A stretch of DNA of 53,276 nt from Desulfomonilaceae bacterium (GTDB lineage Bacteria; Desulfobacterota; Desulfomonilia; Desulfomonilales; Desulfomonilaceae): positions 1 to 53,276 of the forward strand of contig JAVHLK010000031.1 in assembly GCA_031082285.1 (NCBI GenBank), read 5' to 3'. Below the pieces are notes generated by a model. The model made no database searches. It was not told the DNA's origin and saw only the letters and a list, made by a program, of their open reading frames with translations. Position numbers and translations under genes: made by a program. Shown here piece by piece: positions 17,768 to 26,820 of this stretch. Position 1 is the stretch's first letter, and each line of letters opens with the position of its first letter.

Positions 17768-19357
17768 CTACCGGCTCCCCTGCAACTGCACCGTTCCCGG
17801 GGAAACGCTCTGCGAGTCCGCACTCTGCGCTATTTCCTCCACGGTCTCCCCTTTTTCGTCTGCTTCTCGGACCGAGTCCGTGTCTTCCTCGGCCAAGTCC
17901 GGCACCTCTCCTTCAGCATCCGGCACATCATCCGGGGCCGCCTCGACCTCTTGGGGAGAGTCTTCCGCTCCGGCTGCAGACTCTGCGAGGTCTTCCGAAA
18001 TCTCGTCCACGCCTTCCCCGTCTTCCTCTTCCGAGACCGACACGGATTCGGAAACTTCATCCGAGCCTTCCACGGCCAATGGGCTCTCGTCTCCGCTCTC
18101 TTCTTTGACCTTCCGTTCCGGCGGGTTGGCCAGATAGCGCAGGGCCCCGTGGAGAAGCGTCAACCCCTTCTCTTCAGTGATCCCCATGAAACTCGTCAGC
18201 TCGGCCAAAGTCGCCTTTGCGATGTCCTCGGGATTCCTGTACCCATTGTCGAAAAGAATCGTGGCCGTTTCCTCGTCCATACCCTCCACCGCCAAGAGTC
18301 TCTCAAAGGACTCGCCTGTGATCTTCTCTTCCTTGGATTCGCTCCTCACGTCGATTTTCCAACCGGTGAGCTTGGCGGCCAGCCGAACATTCTGTCCCTT
18401 CTTGCCGATGGCCAGCGAGAGCTGATCGTCCGCGACAATCACTTCCATGGTGTTGGTGTCCTGGTCGATGATGACCTTGGATATCTCGGCCGGTTGAAGC
18501 GCATTGCATACGAAATGCGCCGCATCGTCGTTCCAGGGAATGATGTCTATCTTTTCGCCTCGCAGCTCCTGAACCACGGCTTGGACCCGTGATCCCTTCA
18601 TTCCCACGCAGGCGCCCACGGGATCCACATCAGCGTCCGAGGAGCGTACGCCGATCTTTGCGCGTTGTCCCGGCTCCCGTGCCGCACACATGATGCGCAC
18701 GACGCCTTCCGCAATTTCAGGAACCTCCTGCTCAAAGAGCTTAACCAGAAACGCCGCATTGGAGCGGGACAAGACGATCTGAGGATCCTTCTGGGTTCGT
18801 CGGACATCGAGAATCAACGCCCGAATCCTATCACCTTGGCGGTAGTTCTCCCTTGGAATCTGCTCGGTGAAAGGAAGCACCGCCTCGCCGCGTCCAATAT
18901 TCACAATTATGTTTCGCTTTTCAAAGCGCTGCACCATGCCCGTGATGACGTCGCCCTTGCGATCCTTGTACTCCGCATACAAGTTCTCTCGCTCCGCGTC
19001 CTTCACTTTCTGAATGATCACCTGTTTTGCCGTTTGAGCAGCGATGCGCCCAAAGCTTTCGGTTTCCATCTTGACGCCGAGCTGATCGCCGACTTCGGCC
19101 TCTGGATCCAACTCTCTGCGTGCGGTATCCAAATCGATCTCCACCGTGGAGTCTTCGACCTCGTCCACTACGTCCTTGAACAGAAAGACTTCTACCTCAC
19201 CGGTTTCGTCGCTGTATTGGGCCTCCAGTTCTACTCGGTTGCCGTACTTCTTCCGTGCCGCCGAGACCAACGCGGCTTCCAGCGCTTCGACCAGCGTGTC
19301 TCTTGCTATTCCTTTTTCCTTGGCGACTTGGTCTATCATTCGATTCAGATTGCCCAT
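17768..19357 (-). CDS. nusA: transcription termination/antitermination factor NusA
   Basis: NusA binds RNA polymerase and modulates pausing, termination and antitermination. The 529-residue protein has the N-terminal polymerase-binding domain, S1 (GDVITGMVQRFEKRNIIVNIG near 114), and KH domains with VGACVGMKGSRVQ and SLAIGKKGQNV. One helix-hairpin-helix-like segment follows (VEGMDEETATILFDNGY). The last 120 or so residues are very acidic (runs of Glu, Asp and Ser), an extension beyond the core of about 400 residues. It follows rimP by two bases. Confidence 0.96.
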   Translation of the reverse strand: MGNLNRMIDQVAKEKGIARDTLVEALEAALVSAARKKYGNRVELEAQYSDETGEVEVFLFKDVVDEVEDSTVEIDLDTARRELDPEAEVGDQLGVKMETESFGRIAAQTAKQVIIQKVKDAERENLYAEYKDRKGDVITGMVQRFEKRNIIVNIGRGEAVLPFTEQIPRENYRQGDRIRALILDVRRTQKDPQIVLSRSNAAFLVKLFEQEVPEIAEGVVRIMCAAREPGQRAKIGVRSSDADVDPVGACVGMKGSRVQAVVQELRGEKIDIIPWNDDAAHFVCNALQPAEISKVIIDQDTNTMEVIVADDQLSLAIGKKGQNVRLAAKLTGWKIDVRSESKEEKITGESFERLLAVEGMDEETATILFDNGYRNPEDIAKATLAELTSFMGITEEKGLTLLHGALRYLANPPERKVKEESGDESPLAVEGSDEVSESVSVSEEEDGEGVDEISEDLAESAAGAEDSPQEVEAAPDDVPDAEGEVPDLAEEDTDSVREADEKGETVEEIAQSADSQSVSPGTVQLQGSR

Positions 19358-19359
19358 CG

Positions 19360-19869
19360 TTAAACCCCCGTCCTCACGGTTCCTCTTCTCAAATCTTGCC
19401 GAAAAAACCCGCCGGCCGGCAGATCAAGCCGGGCTCGTTCCACGTCCTCGGGGTTTATCTCCACCCGTGTCCCCTCCACATCCACAATAATCATCGAATT
19501 CTCCACTCCCAGCAATGTTCCGCTGAAGTTCCGTCTTCCCTGTAACTTGCGACGGGTTTTGATCCGGACGGGCGAGCCGGAAAACAATCGGAAGTCTTTT
19601 TCCTTCCGGATGACGCGGTTGACTCCTGGAGAAGAGACCTCAAGGTTGTACGGGTGTTCTATGGGATCCTCCATGTCCAAAAGTGCCCCCACTTGGCGAC
19701 TGACCTGTGCGCAGAGGTCCAGGGTCACTCCGTCGGATGTGTCTATGTACAGCCGCAGAACCCACTTGCCGCCCTCGGGTTTGTACTCGAGGTCGACCAA
19801 CTCTATCCCGTCGGGCTCCAGGACGGGCTCTATGATGTCCCATAGGGACGTGATGAATTCTCTGTCCAT
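19360..19869 (-). CDS. rimP: ribosome maturation factor RimP
   Basis: RimP acts in 30S subunit maturation. The 169-residue protein shows the family landmarks: ELVDLEYKPEGGKWVLRLYID near 23-43 and LEVSSPGVNRVIRKEKDF near 95, equivalent to the conserved SSPG motif, followed by an SH3-like C-terminal domain. It is the first gene of the nusA-infB operon. A purine-rich GGCGGAAGGA runs directly into the ATG. Confidence 0.95.
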   Translation of the reverse strand: MDREFITSLWDIIEPVLEPDGIELVDLEYKPEGGKWVLRLYIDTSDGVTLDLCAQVSRQVGALLDMEDPIEHPYNLEVSSPGVNRVIRKEKDFRLFSGSPVRIKTRRKLQGRRNFSGTLLGVENSMIIVDVEGTRVEINPEDVERARLDLPAGGFFRQDLRRGTVRTGV

Positions 19870-19937
19870 TCCTTCCGCCGCTTAATGGGTGAAAACCGTA
19901 ACTCGTACCGTGACGGGCTCTCCACTGCCGAACATAC

Positions 19938-19965
19938 AAAAAAACCCGGGATTGACAACCCGGGT
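19938..19965 (-). terminator. rho-independent terminator of tRNA-Gly
   Basis: On the minus strand a perfect 7-bp stem (ACCCGGG/CCCGGGT, 19944-19950 with 19959-19965) with an 8-base loop is followed by a run of T residues. It lies 17 bases beyond the tRNA 3' end and should separate the tRNA transcript from rimP. Confidence 0.88.
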
Positions 19966-19981
19966 GGCCTTAACCACACAC

Positions 19982-20057
19982 TGGAGCGGGCAACGGGGCT
20001 CGAACCCGCGACATCAAGCTTGGGAAGCTTGCACTCTACCAACTGAGCTATGCCCGC
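19982..20057 (-). tRNA. tRNA-Gly (anticodon CCC)
   Basis: A complete cloverleaf can be folded. The acceptor is GCGGGCA/TGCCCGC, the D-arm is GCTC/GAGT, and the anticodon stem CAAGC/GCTTG holds loop TTCCCAA, giving anticodon CCC (reads GGG). The T-arm has loop TTCGAGC. Discriminator T and the CCA tail are encoded. It reads the rare glycine codon class and has its own promoter and terminator. Confidence 0.96.
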
Positions 20058-20066
20058 ACCAACCCA

Positions 20067-20095
20067 AATGTAACAACCAGAATCAGCGATGTCAA
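20067..20095 (-). promoter_or_regulatory. predicted sigma70 promoter of tRNA-Gly
   Basis: On the minus strand TTGACA (20090-20095), a 17-base spacer and TACATT (20067-20072) lie 10 bases before the tRNA 5' end. Perfect -35 and spacing make this a strong candidate. Confidence 0.7.
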
Positions 20096-20225
20096 GGGGT
20101 TTTAGGCTATTCCCGCCGCCCGAAAAATCGATTGTGCGAGGATGACCGATCGACGCGGGGAAACTTTGTCCGCACCCTCAATACCGCCGGCGCGAAGTTC
20201 CGACTCCGCTCTCGCCGTCGCGGGC

Positions 20226-22124
20226 CTAGAGAAGCCTATCATTGAGTGTGATGTCGGATTTGTCCCGTAATTTCTGCACCCACCCTTTGAGAAAATCGGT
20301 CTTGCGAACTTCCAAAACCCAGTTCTTAAAGGTGAGCGCCTCCTTTTCGTACTGAACGTCGCTTGCAGGCTCGATTCTCACCAGCCTCACCACCGCCGCT
20401 CCTCCCGCCACGGGCAACGGTTCCGCAAACAGCGGATTCGAGGGGGACACGGTCGTCAGCAATTCGCTCACCGCCGGTGTGCGGCCCAGCTCGGGTACAA
20501 GTCCGGTAGTTCTGGATACGGGGTCCAAGTCTTTCCACGCAAGTCCGAATTCCTCGGCCACTTTTTGGGGATCGCTTGATTCTTTGAGAAGAGCTTTTAT
20601 GATTTCGCCAGCCTTCTTTTCGGCATTGTCCATGGCGACCTGTTTCACATAGTCCTTTTCAACCGAGCTGCGGATCTCATCGAGGGTCGGTATACGTTCG
20701 TCGGTTCTTTCCTCAAGCCTCATGACTACGTAATCGTCGCCGGTTTTCACCAGTCTCGAGATTTCACCGGCTTTGAGCACAAATGCTTCGTCCATGACCG
20801 CGGGGTCCGCCCCCACGTCCGGTATGCCGCCGTGCCGGGTGATGAATTCCCCCTTGCGGACGGCAAGTCCGAATTTGCCGGCCTGCTCGTCCAGGTTTTC
20901 CGTACGGTACACTTGTTCGTAGAAGTCTTGAGCCACTCTGGTTACTCGGTTTCGCGCCGTCTGCTCGGACAGCTTTGCGACGATCTTGTCTTTGGCCAGA
21001 TCAAACTCCACCTTCTTCTCCGGAGCAATCTCATCGACGCGAATCAGGTGATAACCCTCTTCGGAAAGGAGCGGCTCCGAAACCTGTCCCACTTCCATGT
21101 TGAAGGCGACCTCTTCCAGCTTGGGATCCATGGTCCCCTTGGAAAAGAAGCCCAAGTATCCGCCCTTCTTCGCGCTTTCCTCGTCCTGAGATTCCGCCGC
21201 GGCCACCGCCTCGAACTGCTCTCCCCCCTTGATTCCCGCATGCAGAGCTTCGGCCTTCTTACGAACGGATTCCTTCTTCTCGTCGTCGGCGTCCTCCGGA
21301 ACTCTCAGGAGAATGTGACTCACCTTGACACGCTGCGGTACCACGAATTCTTCCGGATGCGTCTCGTAATACGCACGCACGTCTTCCTCCGGGACTTTGA
21401 CGTCCTTGGCAACATCTCTCCATGAAATGACGACGTAGTTGAGATTCAACGTGGCGGGCAGTTCGTACTTGGAACGGTTCTTTTCGTAATAGCTTTCCAA
21501 AGCTTCAACGCTCGGCTGGATCGGTTCCTCCTCGGGCTTGACCAGGAGCATGGAGAGAACCAGCCTGTCATTCTGAAAATGCCAAAGCCTCTTGATTTCC
21601 TCAAGGTCGGTCTCCACTCCGTCGGTCAGCAACCTGACAAGATGACCTGCCAAGATGCGTCTCCGCTCGGAATCTTCGTAGAGGGAGGGGGTGAGCTTGA
21701 TTGACTGGAGATACGCCGCGTACATACGACTATCGAAAGCCCCGTTGCTCTGGAACACCGGATTGGATTGAATATTCCGTACCAAGTCTTGGTCGGTGAC
21801 GAACATTCCGAGCCTTTCCGCCTCCTGCATCAGGAGCAGTTGGTCCACCATCCCTTCGAGTACCTTTTGCTTCAGGTTCAGTTTTTCGATCAGTTCCGCG
21901 GGAAGGGAACCTTGGAATCGAAGCCTCATTTTGGCCAGTTCGCTTTCATACACGGTCTGGAATAGAGCCGGACTGATGATTGTGCCGTTGACTTCCGCGG
22001 CGTAATTCCGCGTTTGGTCGCCGGGCCCGGACCAACCGTACCAGAACACGAAAACTATGATTATTCCGCCCAGTGCGACCTTTATGATCCAGGACCGAGC
22101 GTGTTTCCTCATGAGATCGAGCAC
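20226..22124 (-). CDS. PpiD-like membrane-anchored peptidyl-prolyl isomerase (SurA/parvulin family)
   Basis: A 632-residue periplasmic folding factor. An N-terminal cytoplasmic stub with Arg/Lys is followed by one transmembrane helix at about residues 14-31 (IIKVALGGIIIVFVFWYGW), then a SurA-N chaperone domain. A parvulin domain spans about 265-365 (KVSHILLRVPED, GYLGFFSKG, VSEPLLSEEGYHLIRV), with another chaperone-like region after it. Architecture and length match PpiD. The start is GTG at 22124 with AGGAG six bases upstream. It is divergent from mreB, and its own strong promoter is seen. Confidence 0.9.
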   Translation of the reverse strand: MLDLMRKHARSWIIKVALGGIIIVFVFWYGWSGPGDQTRNYAAEVNGTIISPALFQTVYESELAKMRLRFQGSLPAELIEKLNLKQKVLEGMVDQLLLMQEAERLGMFVTDQDLVRNIQSNPVFQSNGAFDSRMYAAYLQSIKLTPSLYEDSERRRILAGHLVRLLTDGVETDLEEIKRLWHFQNDRLVLSMLLVKPEEEPIQPSVEALESYYEKNRSKYELPATLNLNYVVISWRDVAKDVKVPEEDVRAYYETHPEEFVVPQRVKVSHILLRVPEDADDEKKESVRKKAEALHAGIKGGEQFEAVAAAESQDEESAKKGGYLGFFSKGTMDPKLEEVAFNMEVGQVSEPLLSEEGYHLIRVDEIAPEKKVEFDLAKDKIVAKLSEQTARNRVTRVAQDFYEQVYRTENLDEQAGKFGLAVRKGEFITRHGGIPDVGADPAVMDEAFVLKAGEISRLVKTGDDYVVMRLEERTDERIPTLDEIRSSVEKDYVKQVAMDNAEKKAGEIIKALLKESSDPQKVAEEFGLAWKDLDPVSRTTGLVPELGRTPAVSELLTTVSPSNPLFAEPLPVAGGAAVVRLVRIEPASDVQYEKEALTFKNWVLEVRKTDFLKGWVQKLRDKSDITLNDRLL

Positions 22125-22163
22125 GACCCTCTCCTTTCGATCCGTAAACCAAGTCGATCCGGG

Positions 22164-22192
22164 ATGATAAGAACTCGAGGCTTCGTTGTCAA
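22164..22192 (-). promoter_or_regulatory. predicted sigma70 promoter of the PpiD-like gene
   Basis: On the minus strand TTGACA (22187-22192), a 17-base spacer and TATCAT (22164-22169) lie about 40 bases upstream of the GTG start. Six of six and five of six matches to consensus. Confidence 0.7.
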
Positions 22193-22259
22193 TGACAGAT
22201 GTTGTTTGATGCTCATCCGTTCAGTGATTGTGAATGGTTGCTCTTCGCCGTAATCGAGC

Positions 22260-22288
22260 TTGATAGATGTAGATAGTTCTGCTAAATT
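22260..22288 (+). promoter_or_regulatory. predicted sigma70 promoter of the mre cluster
   Basis: TTGATA (22260-22265), 17 bases, TAAATT (22283-22288), about 50 bases before mreB. It shares the 212-bp divergent region with the PpiD-like gene promoter. Confidence 0.5.
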
Positions 22289-22336
22289 CCGCATGATTTC
22301 TTTCAAAGTCAACCCTGTGCGCTGGAACATCCGCTG

Positions 22337-23374
22337 ATGTTTTTCAACTCGGTTTTCGGTATTTTCTCCAATGACATGGCCATCGATCTGGGCACGGCCA
22401 ACACCTTGGTGTACGTACGAGGTCGAGGGGTGATCCTCTCCGAACCCTCGGTCGTCGCCGTGAAGACCGACCTGAAGCGCGGATCGAGAATAGTGGCCGT
22501 CGGAACGGACGCCAAGAAGATGCTTGGCCGCACCCCGGACAACATCAAGGCCATCAGGCCCATGAAGGACGGGGTCATCGCAGACTTTGAAGTGACCGAG
22601 GCCATGCTCAAACACTTCATTTTCAAGATTCACCGGAGGAGATTTCTCGTCAAGCCGAGGATCGTGATCTGCATTCCGTCGGGGGTGACCCAAGTGGAAA
22701 TGCGGGCTGTTCAGGAGGCTGCGGAAAGCGCGGGGGCACGAGAAGTATACCTTGTTGAGGAGCCCATCGCCGCGGCCATCGGAGCTCACCTCCCCATAAC
22801 GGAACCGACGAGCAGCATGATTGTCGATATCGGGGGAGGAACGACGGAAGTGGCTGTCATCTCCATGTCCGACATAGTATACTCCAAGTCCTTGAGAGTT
22901 GCGGGCGACAAGATCGACACCGCCATCATCAGGTACGTGAAGCAGAAATACAGCCTCCTCATCGGAGAGCGTACGGCGGAGATGATCAAGATGATGATAG
23001 GAAGTGCCTGCCACGAGGAGGAGGAATCCCTCATCGAAGTCAAGGGCCGCGATCTGATTGCAGGCATTCCAAAGGTCATTGCCCTGCGTTCCGGAGAGGT
23101 TACCGAAGCGATCGCGGAACCGGTCCGCGCCATTCTCGAGACCGTCAAGACGGCCCTGGAACAGGCGCCTCCCGAACTTGCCGCGGACATCGTCGACAAC
23201 GGCATCGTCTTGACCGGAGGCGGCTCCCTGTTGAAGAATCTTGACGAAGTCATCCGTCGAGAAACCAGTCTGCCGGTCGTCGTGGCGGAAGATCCTCTAT
23301 CAACAGTCGTATTGGGATCCGGGTTAGTCTTCGAGCACTTCGACATCCTGAAGGACGTCCTGGTGAAATGTTAG
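22337..23374 (+). CDS. mreB: rod shape-determining protein MreB
   Basis: MreB is the bacterial actin homologue that guides lateral wall synthesis. The 345-residue protein has the N-terminal [10 protein letters not shown] nucleotide-binding loop, EEPIAAAIG near 140, [11 protein letters not shown] near 160 and the C-terminal [12 protein letters not shown] motif. Length is standard. It opens the gene run mreB-mreC-mreD-mrdA-rodA. No obvious strong ribosome-binding site is seen before this ATG, but the protein start matches the family. Confidence 0.97.
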   Translation: MFFNSVFGIFSNDMAIDLGTANTLVYVRGRGVILSEPSVVAVKTDLKRGSRIVAVGTDAKKMLGRTPDNIKAIRPMKDGVIADFEVTEAMLKHFIFKIHRRRFLVKPRIVICIPSGVTQVEMRAVQEAAESAGAREVYLVEEPIAAAIGAHLPITEPTSSMIVDIGGGTTEVAVISMSDIVYSKSLRVAGDKIDTAIIRYVKQKYSLLIGERTAEMIKMMIGSACHEEEESLIEVKGRDLIAGIPKVIALRSGEVTEAIAEPVRAILETVKTALEQAPPELAADIVDNGIVLTGGGSLLKNLDEVIRRETSLPVVVAEDPLSTVVLGSGLVFEHFDILKDVLVKC

Positions 23375-23380
23375 GAATCA

Positions 23381-23402
23381 ACCGGCGAGGACGACCGCCG
23401 GT
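23381..23402 (+). other. intercistronic hairpin between mreB and mreC
   Basis: ACCGGCG and CGCCGGT form a perfect 7-bp stem with an 8-base loop in the 55-base gap between mreB and mreC. There is no T-run, so it is more likely an RNA-stability or processing element than a terminator. Confidence 0.45.
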
Positions 23403-23429
23403 ACCGGAAACCGTGGTCATCTGTTCGCC

Positions 23430-24275
23430 ATGCCTCGTTCTATCCGTGAAATCGCAATCATCCTGCTCTTCATAGCCGGCGGCCTGGTCATTCTTTTTTC
23501 CACCGGGACCAAGCCGGGAGACAGTGCTGCCGCACGAGCCTTGTACACAGTGATACGTCCCATACAGCACGCGGTGTACGGCATCCACCACAGGATCGGC
23601 GGCATATGGAACTCCTATTTCGATCTCGTGGGAGTAAGGGAAGAGAACAGGTCGCTGCAGGAGGAAATCAGGAAGTTGCGGAGGCAGCGATCCGTACTAC
23701 TGTTCAAGGAACGGGAGAATCGGAGACTGAGGAAATTGCTCGACCTGAAGCGGCAGCACGAGTTTCCCTCCATAGCGGCACGGGTAATAGGAGAGGACGC
23801 GGTCGGATGGTACAGGACCCTGTTCATCGATCGCGGGTCCTCCGACGGCGTGCTGACCGAGATGCCCGTAACCGTTGCCGAGGGAGTGGTCGGGCGTGTC
23901 ACCAGAAACTCTCAGGACATGTCGCAGGTGACCCTTCTGACCGATCCCGGCCTTACCGTGGGATGCAGAATTGCGCGAACCAGGGACCGAGGCGTTCTCA
24001 GCGGATCCCTGGAGAGCGGATGTGTTCTCCGATACATTCGCCTTGAATCGGATGTGCGACCGGGAGACGAGGTCGTGACGTCGGGGATGGACGGAATCTT
24101 TCCCAGGGGACTTCCCGTGGGACGCATAGAGTCCGTTACCAAGGGCGAGCAAGGGCTCTTCCTGGAAGCACGGGTGACCCCTGCGGTGAATTTTTCCGAT
24201 ATCGAAGAAGTTCTGGTCGTCCTGGGGCGACGAGGTGGCTTCGATGTTCGGCCGGGGCTGGAGGATCGACCGTGA
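23430..24275 (+). CDS. mreC: rod shape-determining protein MreC
   Basis: MreC is a bitopic membrane protein that links MreB to the peptidoglycan synthases. The 281-residue protein has one N-terminal transmembrane helix (about residues 6-24). A coiled coil follows (REENRSLQEEIRKLRRQRS near 70-88), then two beta-barrel domains containing GVVGRV near 150 and GDEVVTSGMDGIFPRGLPVG near 215. Its end overlaps mreD by four bases (GTGA). Confidence 0.95.
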   Translation: MPRSIREIAIILLFIAGGLVILFSTGTKPGDSAAARALYTVIRPIQHAVYGIHHRIGGIWNSYFDLVGVREENRSLQEEIRKLRRQRSVLLFKERENRRLRKLLDLKRQHEFPSIAARVIGEDAVGWYRTLFIDRGSSDGVLTEMPVTVAEGVVGRVTRNSQDMSQVTLLTDPGLTVGCRIARTRDRGVLSGSLESGCVLRYIRLESDVRPGDEVVTSGMDGIFPRGLPVGRIESVTKGEQGLFLEARVTPAVNFSDIEEVLVVLGRRGGFDVRPGLEDRP

Positions 24276-24772
24276 GGGTATTCACGTTCATAGTGCTCGG
24301 ATGTCTCGTGGTCGTCATCGTCCAAGTTGCATCGATCGGGTTTGTTGTGCCTGCGGCGTACAAGCCGGATATTATGCTGATCCTTGTCGTGTGGGCCGGC
24401 ATTAGATTGGAAGCGGTACCGGGAATCGTGCTTGCCTTCTTCGGCGGGATTGTCGTGGACATATTTTCCGGATCTCCGACGGGGCTCTTCGCGTTGGTGT
24501 ACTGTCTCACCTTTGTTGCGAGCGGTTCCGCGAACTCTACTTTCGATATCGACACTCCCGTAGGCCGCGCGTTGGTCGTCTTTGTCGCCGCACTTCTTAC
24601 GGGAGTATTCGTCGTCCTGACGAGATGGTTTGCCGGACCGCTCGGCGCGGGAACCTATGCCGTGCCGGCGGCACTTGCCAAGTCTTTGATTACCGGCCTC
24701 ACCTCTCTTGCGGTCTTTCCCCTCCTGGACAGATCGTGGGCCGGGTACGAGAAGCTGGTCGGGGAACGCTGA
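24272..24772 (+). CDS. mreD: rod shape-determining protein MreD
   Basis: MreD is an integral membrane component of the elongation complex. The 166-residue protein has five or six hydrophobic segments, with KPDIMLILVVW near 35 and GGIVVDIFSGSPTGLFAL near 60-77, the typical MreD signature. The GTG start overlaps the mreC stop, and the stop overlaps the mrdA start (TGATG), so the three genes are translationally coupled. Confidence 0.93.
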   Translation: MRVFTFIVLGCLVVVIVQVASIGFVVPAAYKPDIMLILVVWAGIRLEAVPGIVLAFFGGIVVDIFSGSPTGLFALVYCLTFVASGSANSTFDIDTPVGRALVVFVAALLTGVFVVLTRWFAGPLGAGTYAVPAALAKSLITGLTSLAVFPLLDRSWAGYEKLVGER

Positions 24773-26613
24773 TGTCCGAAGCGCTGCGAAGGATCGTCTC
24801 GGGGAACTCCCTCAAGACCAGGTTGTGGATCGCCTCGGCCTTGATGTTGGTGGTGGTGGTGATTCTCGTTGCCCGGCTTTGGCATCTCCAGATGATACGT
24901 GGGAGTTCCCTTGACGAGCAGTCTCTGACGAATCGGGTTCGATTGATCAGACTGCAATCGTCCAGAGGGCGCATTCTCGACTGCGCCGGCCGCGTCTTGG
25001 CTGAGAATAGGCCCAACTTCAGGTTTTCCGTGATGCCGGCGGAGCTGCAGGATTCGTATGAAGTGATTCGTACGTGCGGTCCCGTATTGGGTCTTACGCC
25101 GGAAAGGATGCGGGTGCTCATTCAGCAAAGCAAATCGATTCCAAAGTTCTTGAACTATCCCATCAAGAAGAATGTCTCATTGGAGCAGCTCGTACTGGTT
25201 CAGTCGCGTCTGACGGGTCTCAAGGGCGTCACCCTCGAGGCAAGACCGTATCGCCGGTACAACTATGGAAAGACTCTCTGCCATGTGCTCGGCACGATGG
25301 GAGAGATTTCCCGCAAGGAACTCGTCCGGGGTTCACGAGTCGGTTATCGCCCGGGGGATCTGATCGGCAAGTCCGGAATTGAAAAAGAATACGAAACCTA
25401 TCTCAAAGGCAATGACGGATGGGAGCAGATCGAAATCGACGCACGGGGAAGACAGTTGGCCGTCCGAAGTCGCCGACCCGCGGAAGCCGGTTCGGACGTG
25501 ATCCTCACGGTGGACGCGTTGCTTCAGCGCTACATTGAGGAGATCTTTGTTCCCCGGGCGGGGGCGGTTGTCGCGGTGGATCCGGATTCCGGACGCGTTC
25601 TTGCAATAGTAAGCAAGCCCGATTTCGATCTGAACCTGTTCTCGCCGTCGATCAGCGAGGTTGATTGGAAGGATCTCAACAGCGATCCGCTCCACCCGCT
25701 TGAGAACAGGGCCATCAGAGGCTTGTATTCGCCCGCCAGCACGTTCAAGATCGTAGCGGCCGCCGCAGCTTTGGCTGAAAAGATCGTGACCCCGAAACAG
25801 GCGTTCGAATGCGCGGGGAGGTTCGACCTTGCGGGCAAGTCCTTTCGATGTTGGAACCAATACGGTCATGGCAAGGTCGATCTGCACAGGGCTATTGTGG
25901 AGTCGTGCGACATATACTTCTACAAGCTCGGATTGAAGATGGGTGCCGACCGCATGGCCAAGTACGCTTCTCTTTTCGGGCTGGGCATGCCGAGCGGCCT
26001 GGGGCTCCCTCAGGAGTTGCCGGGTCTGATCCCCACCTCGCAATGGAAACGACGCAATTACGGGGATTACATAAAGGATGGGGAAATGGTCGCCATATCC
26101 ATCGGGCAGGGTTCCGTGGTCACGACTCCCATCCAGCTTGCCATGATGACGGCCGCCCTGGCCAACGACGGCAAACTGCTCAGACCTGCGATCGTGAGTC
26201 AAATACGATCGCCCGAGGGTGGAGTCGTGTACGATCACGCACCGGTGGTTCGGTGGGATCTCCCCCTGGATGACGACATCATGTCGTTCTTGCACAAATC
26301 TTTTTTGGACGTGGTCGACGGGGCTAAGGGGACCGGCAAGCGATGTCGTATCCCCGGAATTACGGTGCACGCCAAGACGGGCACGTCCCAGGTGATCAGT
26401 TTCAAGCAACGTCCCGAAGACAACGCTTCGGTTCCGTATCACGAGCGAAGCCACGCGCTGTTTGTGGCGTACGTCAAAGATCGCCCCAAGAAGATTGCGC
26501 TCGTCGTCGTCGTTGAACACGGCGGAGGGGGAGGCACGAGCGCGGCACCGATTGCGCGAAAGATACTGGCCAAGTATTATGGCGTCCCCGATCCCGGCGA
26601 TCCCGAAGAATGA
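24772..26613 (+). CDS. mrdA: penicillin-binding protein 2 (elongation transpeptidase)
   Basis: PBP2 crosslinks peptidoglycan during rod elongation, partnered with RodA. The 613-residue protein has one N-terminal membrane anchor (about residues 18-38) and a PBP dimerisation domain (SSRGRILDCAGRVLAENRP near 60). Its transpeptidase domain has nucleophile Ser323 in STFK, the SxN-position motif SCD at 378-380 and KTG at 535-537. The second motif is SCD rather than SxN, as in some PBP2 proteins. The start is the ATG overlapping the mreD stop. Confidence 0.95.
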   Translation: MSEALRRIVSGNSLKTRLWIASALMLVVVVILVARLWHLQMIRGSSLDEQSLTNRVRLIRLQSSRGRILDCAGRVLAENRPNFRFSVMPAELQDSYEVIRTCGPVLGLTPERMRVLIQQSKSIPKFLNYPIKKNVSLEQLVLVQSRLTGLKGVTLEARPYRRYNYGKTLCHVLGTMGEISRKELVRGSRVGYRPGDLIGKSGIEKEYETYLKGNDGWEQIEIDARGRQLAVRSRRPAEAGSDVILTVDALLQRYIEEIFVPRAGAVVAVDPDSGRVLAIVSKPDFDLNLFSPSISEVDWKDLNSDPLHPLENRAIRGLYSPASTFKIVAAAAALAEKIVTPKQAFECAGRFDLAGKSFRCWNQYGHGKVDLHRAIVESCDIYFYKLGLKMGADRMAKYASLFGLGMPSGLGLPQELPGLIPTSQWKRRNYGDYIKDGEMVAISIGQGSVVTTPIQLAMMTAALANDGKLLRPAIVSQIRSPEGGVVYDHAPVVRWDLPLDDDIMSFLHKSFLDVVDGAKGTGKRCRIPGITVHAKTGTSQVISFKQRPEDNASVPYHERSHALFVAYVKDRPKKIALVVVVEHGGGGGTSAAPIARKILAKYYGVPDPGDPEE

Positions 26614-26820
26614 TTGCGGCATTCGTGTAATCGCGCGAGGGAGCCGCCGGGCAGCAGTGCCGAAGGTTTAGTTGGAAGTGCAGCCGTCGGAATCGTTCCC
26701 CGGCAAATCGCCCCGTCCCTCCCCGGCAAGGGGTCGGTAAGGGAGATTTCTCCGTTCAGGGTCCGGGAATCGGACTTTACACATCGGTCCGTTTCGGATC
26801 GATCGCGAAGAGCGAGACTA

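Noticed and set aside
26614-26820. N-terminal extension of RodA reaching back to mrdA
   Set aside because: The 69 extra residues are Arg/Ser-rich, without membrane character and outside the RodA family; 26821 fits homology.
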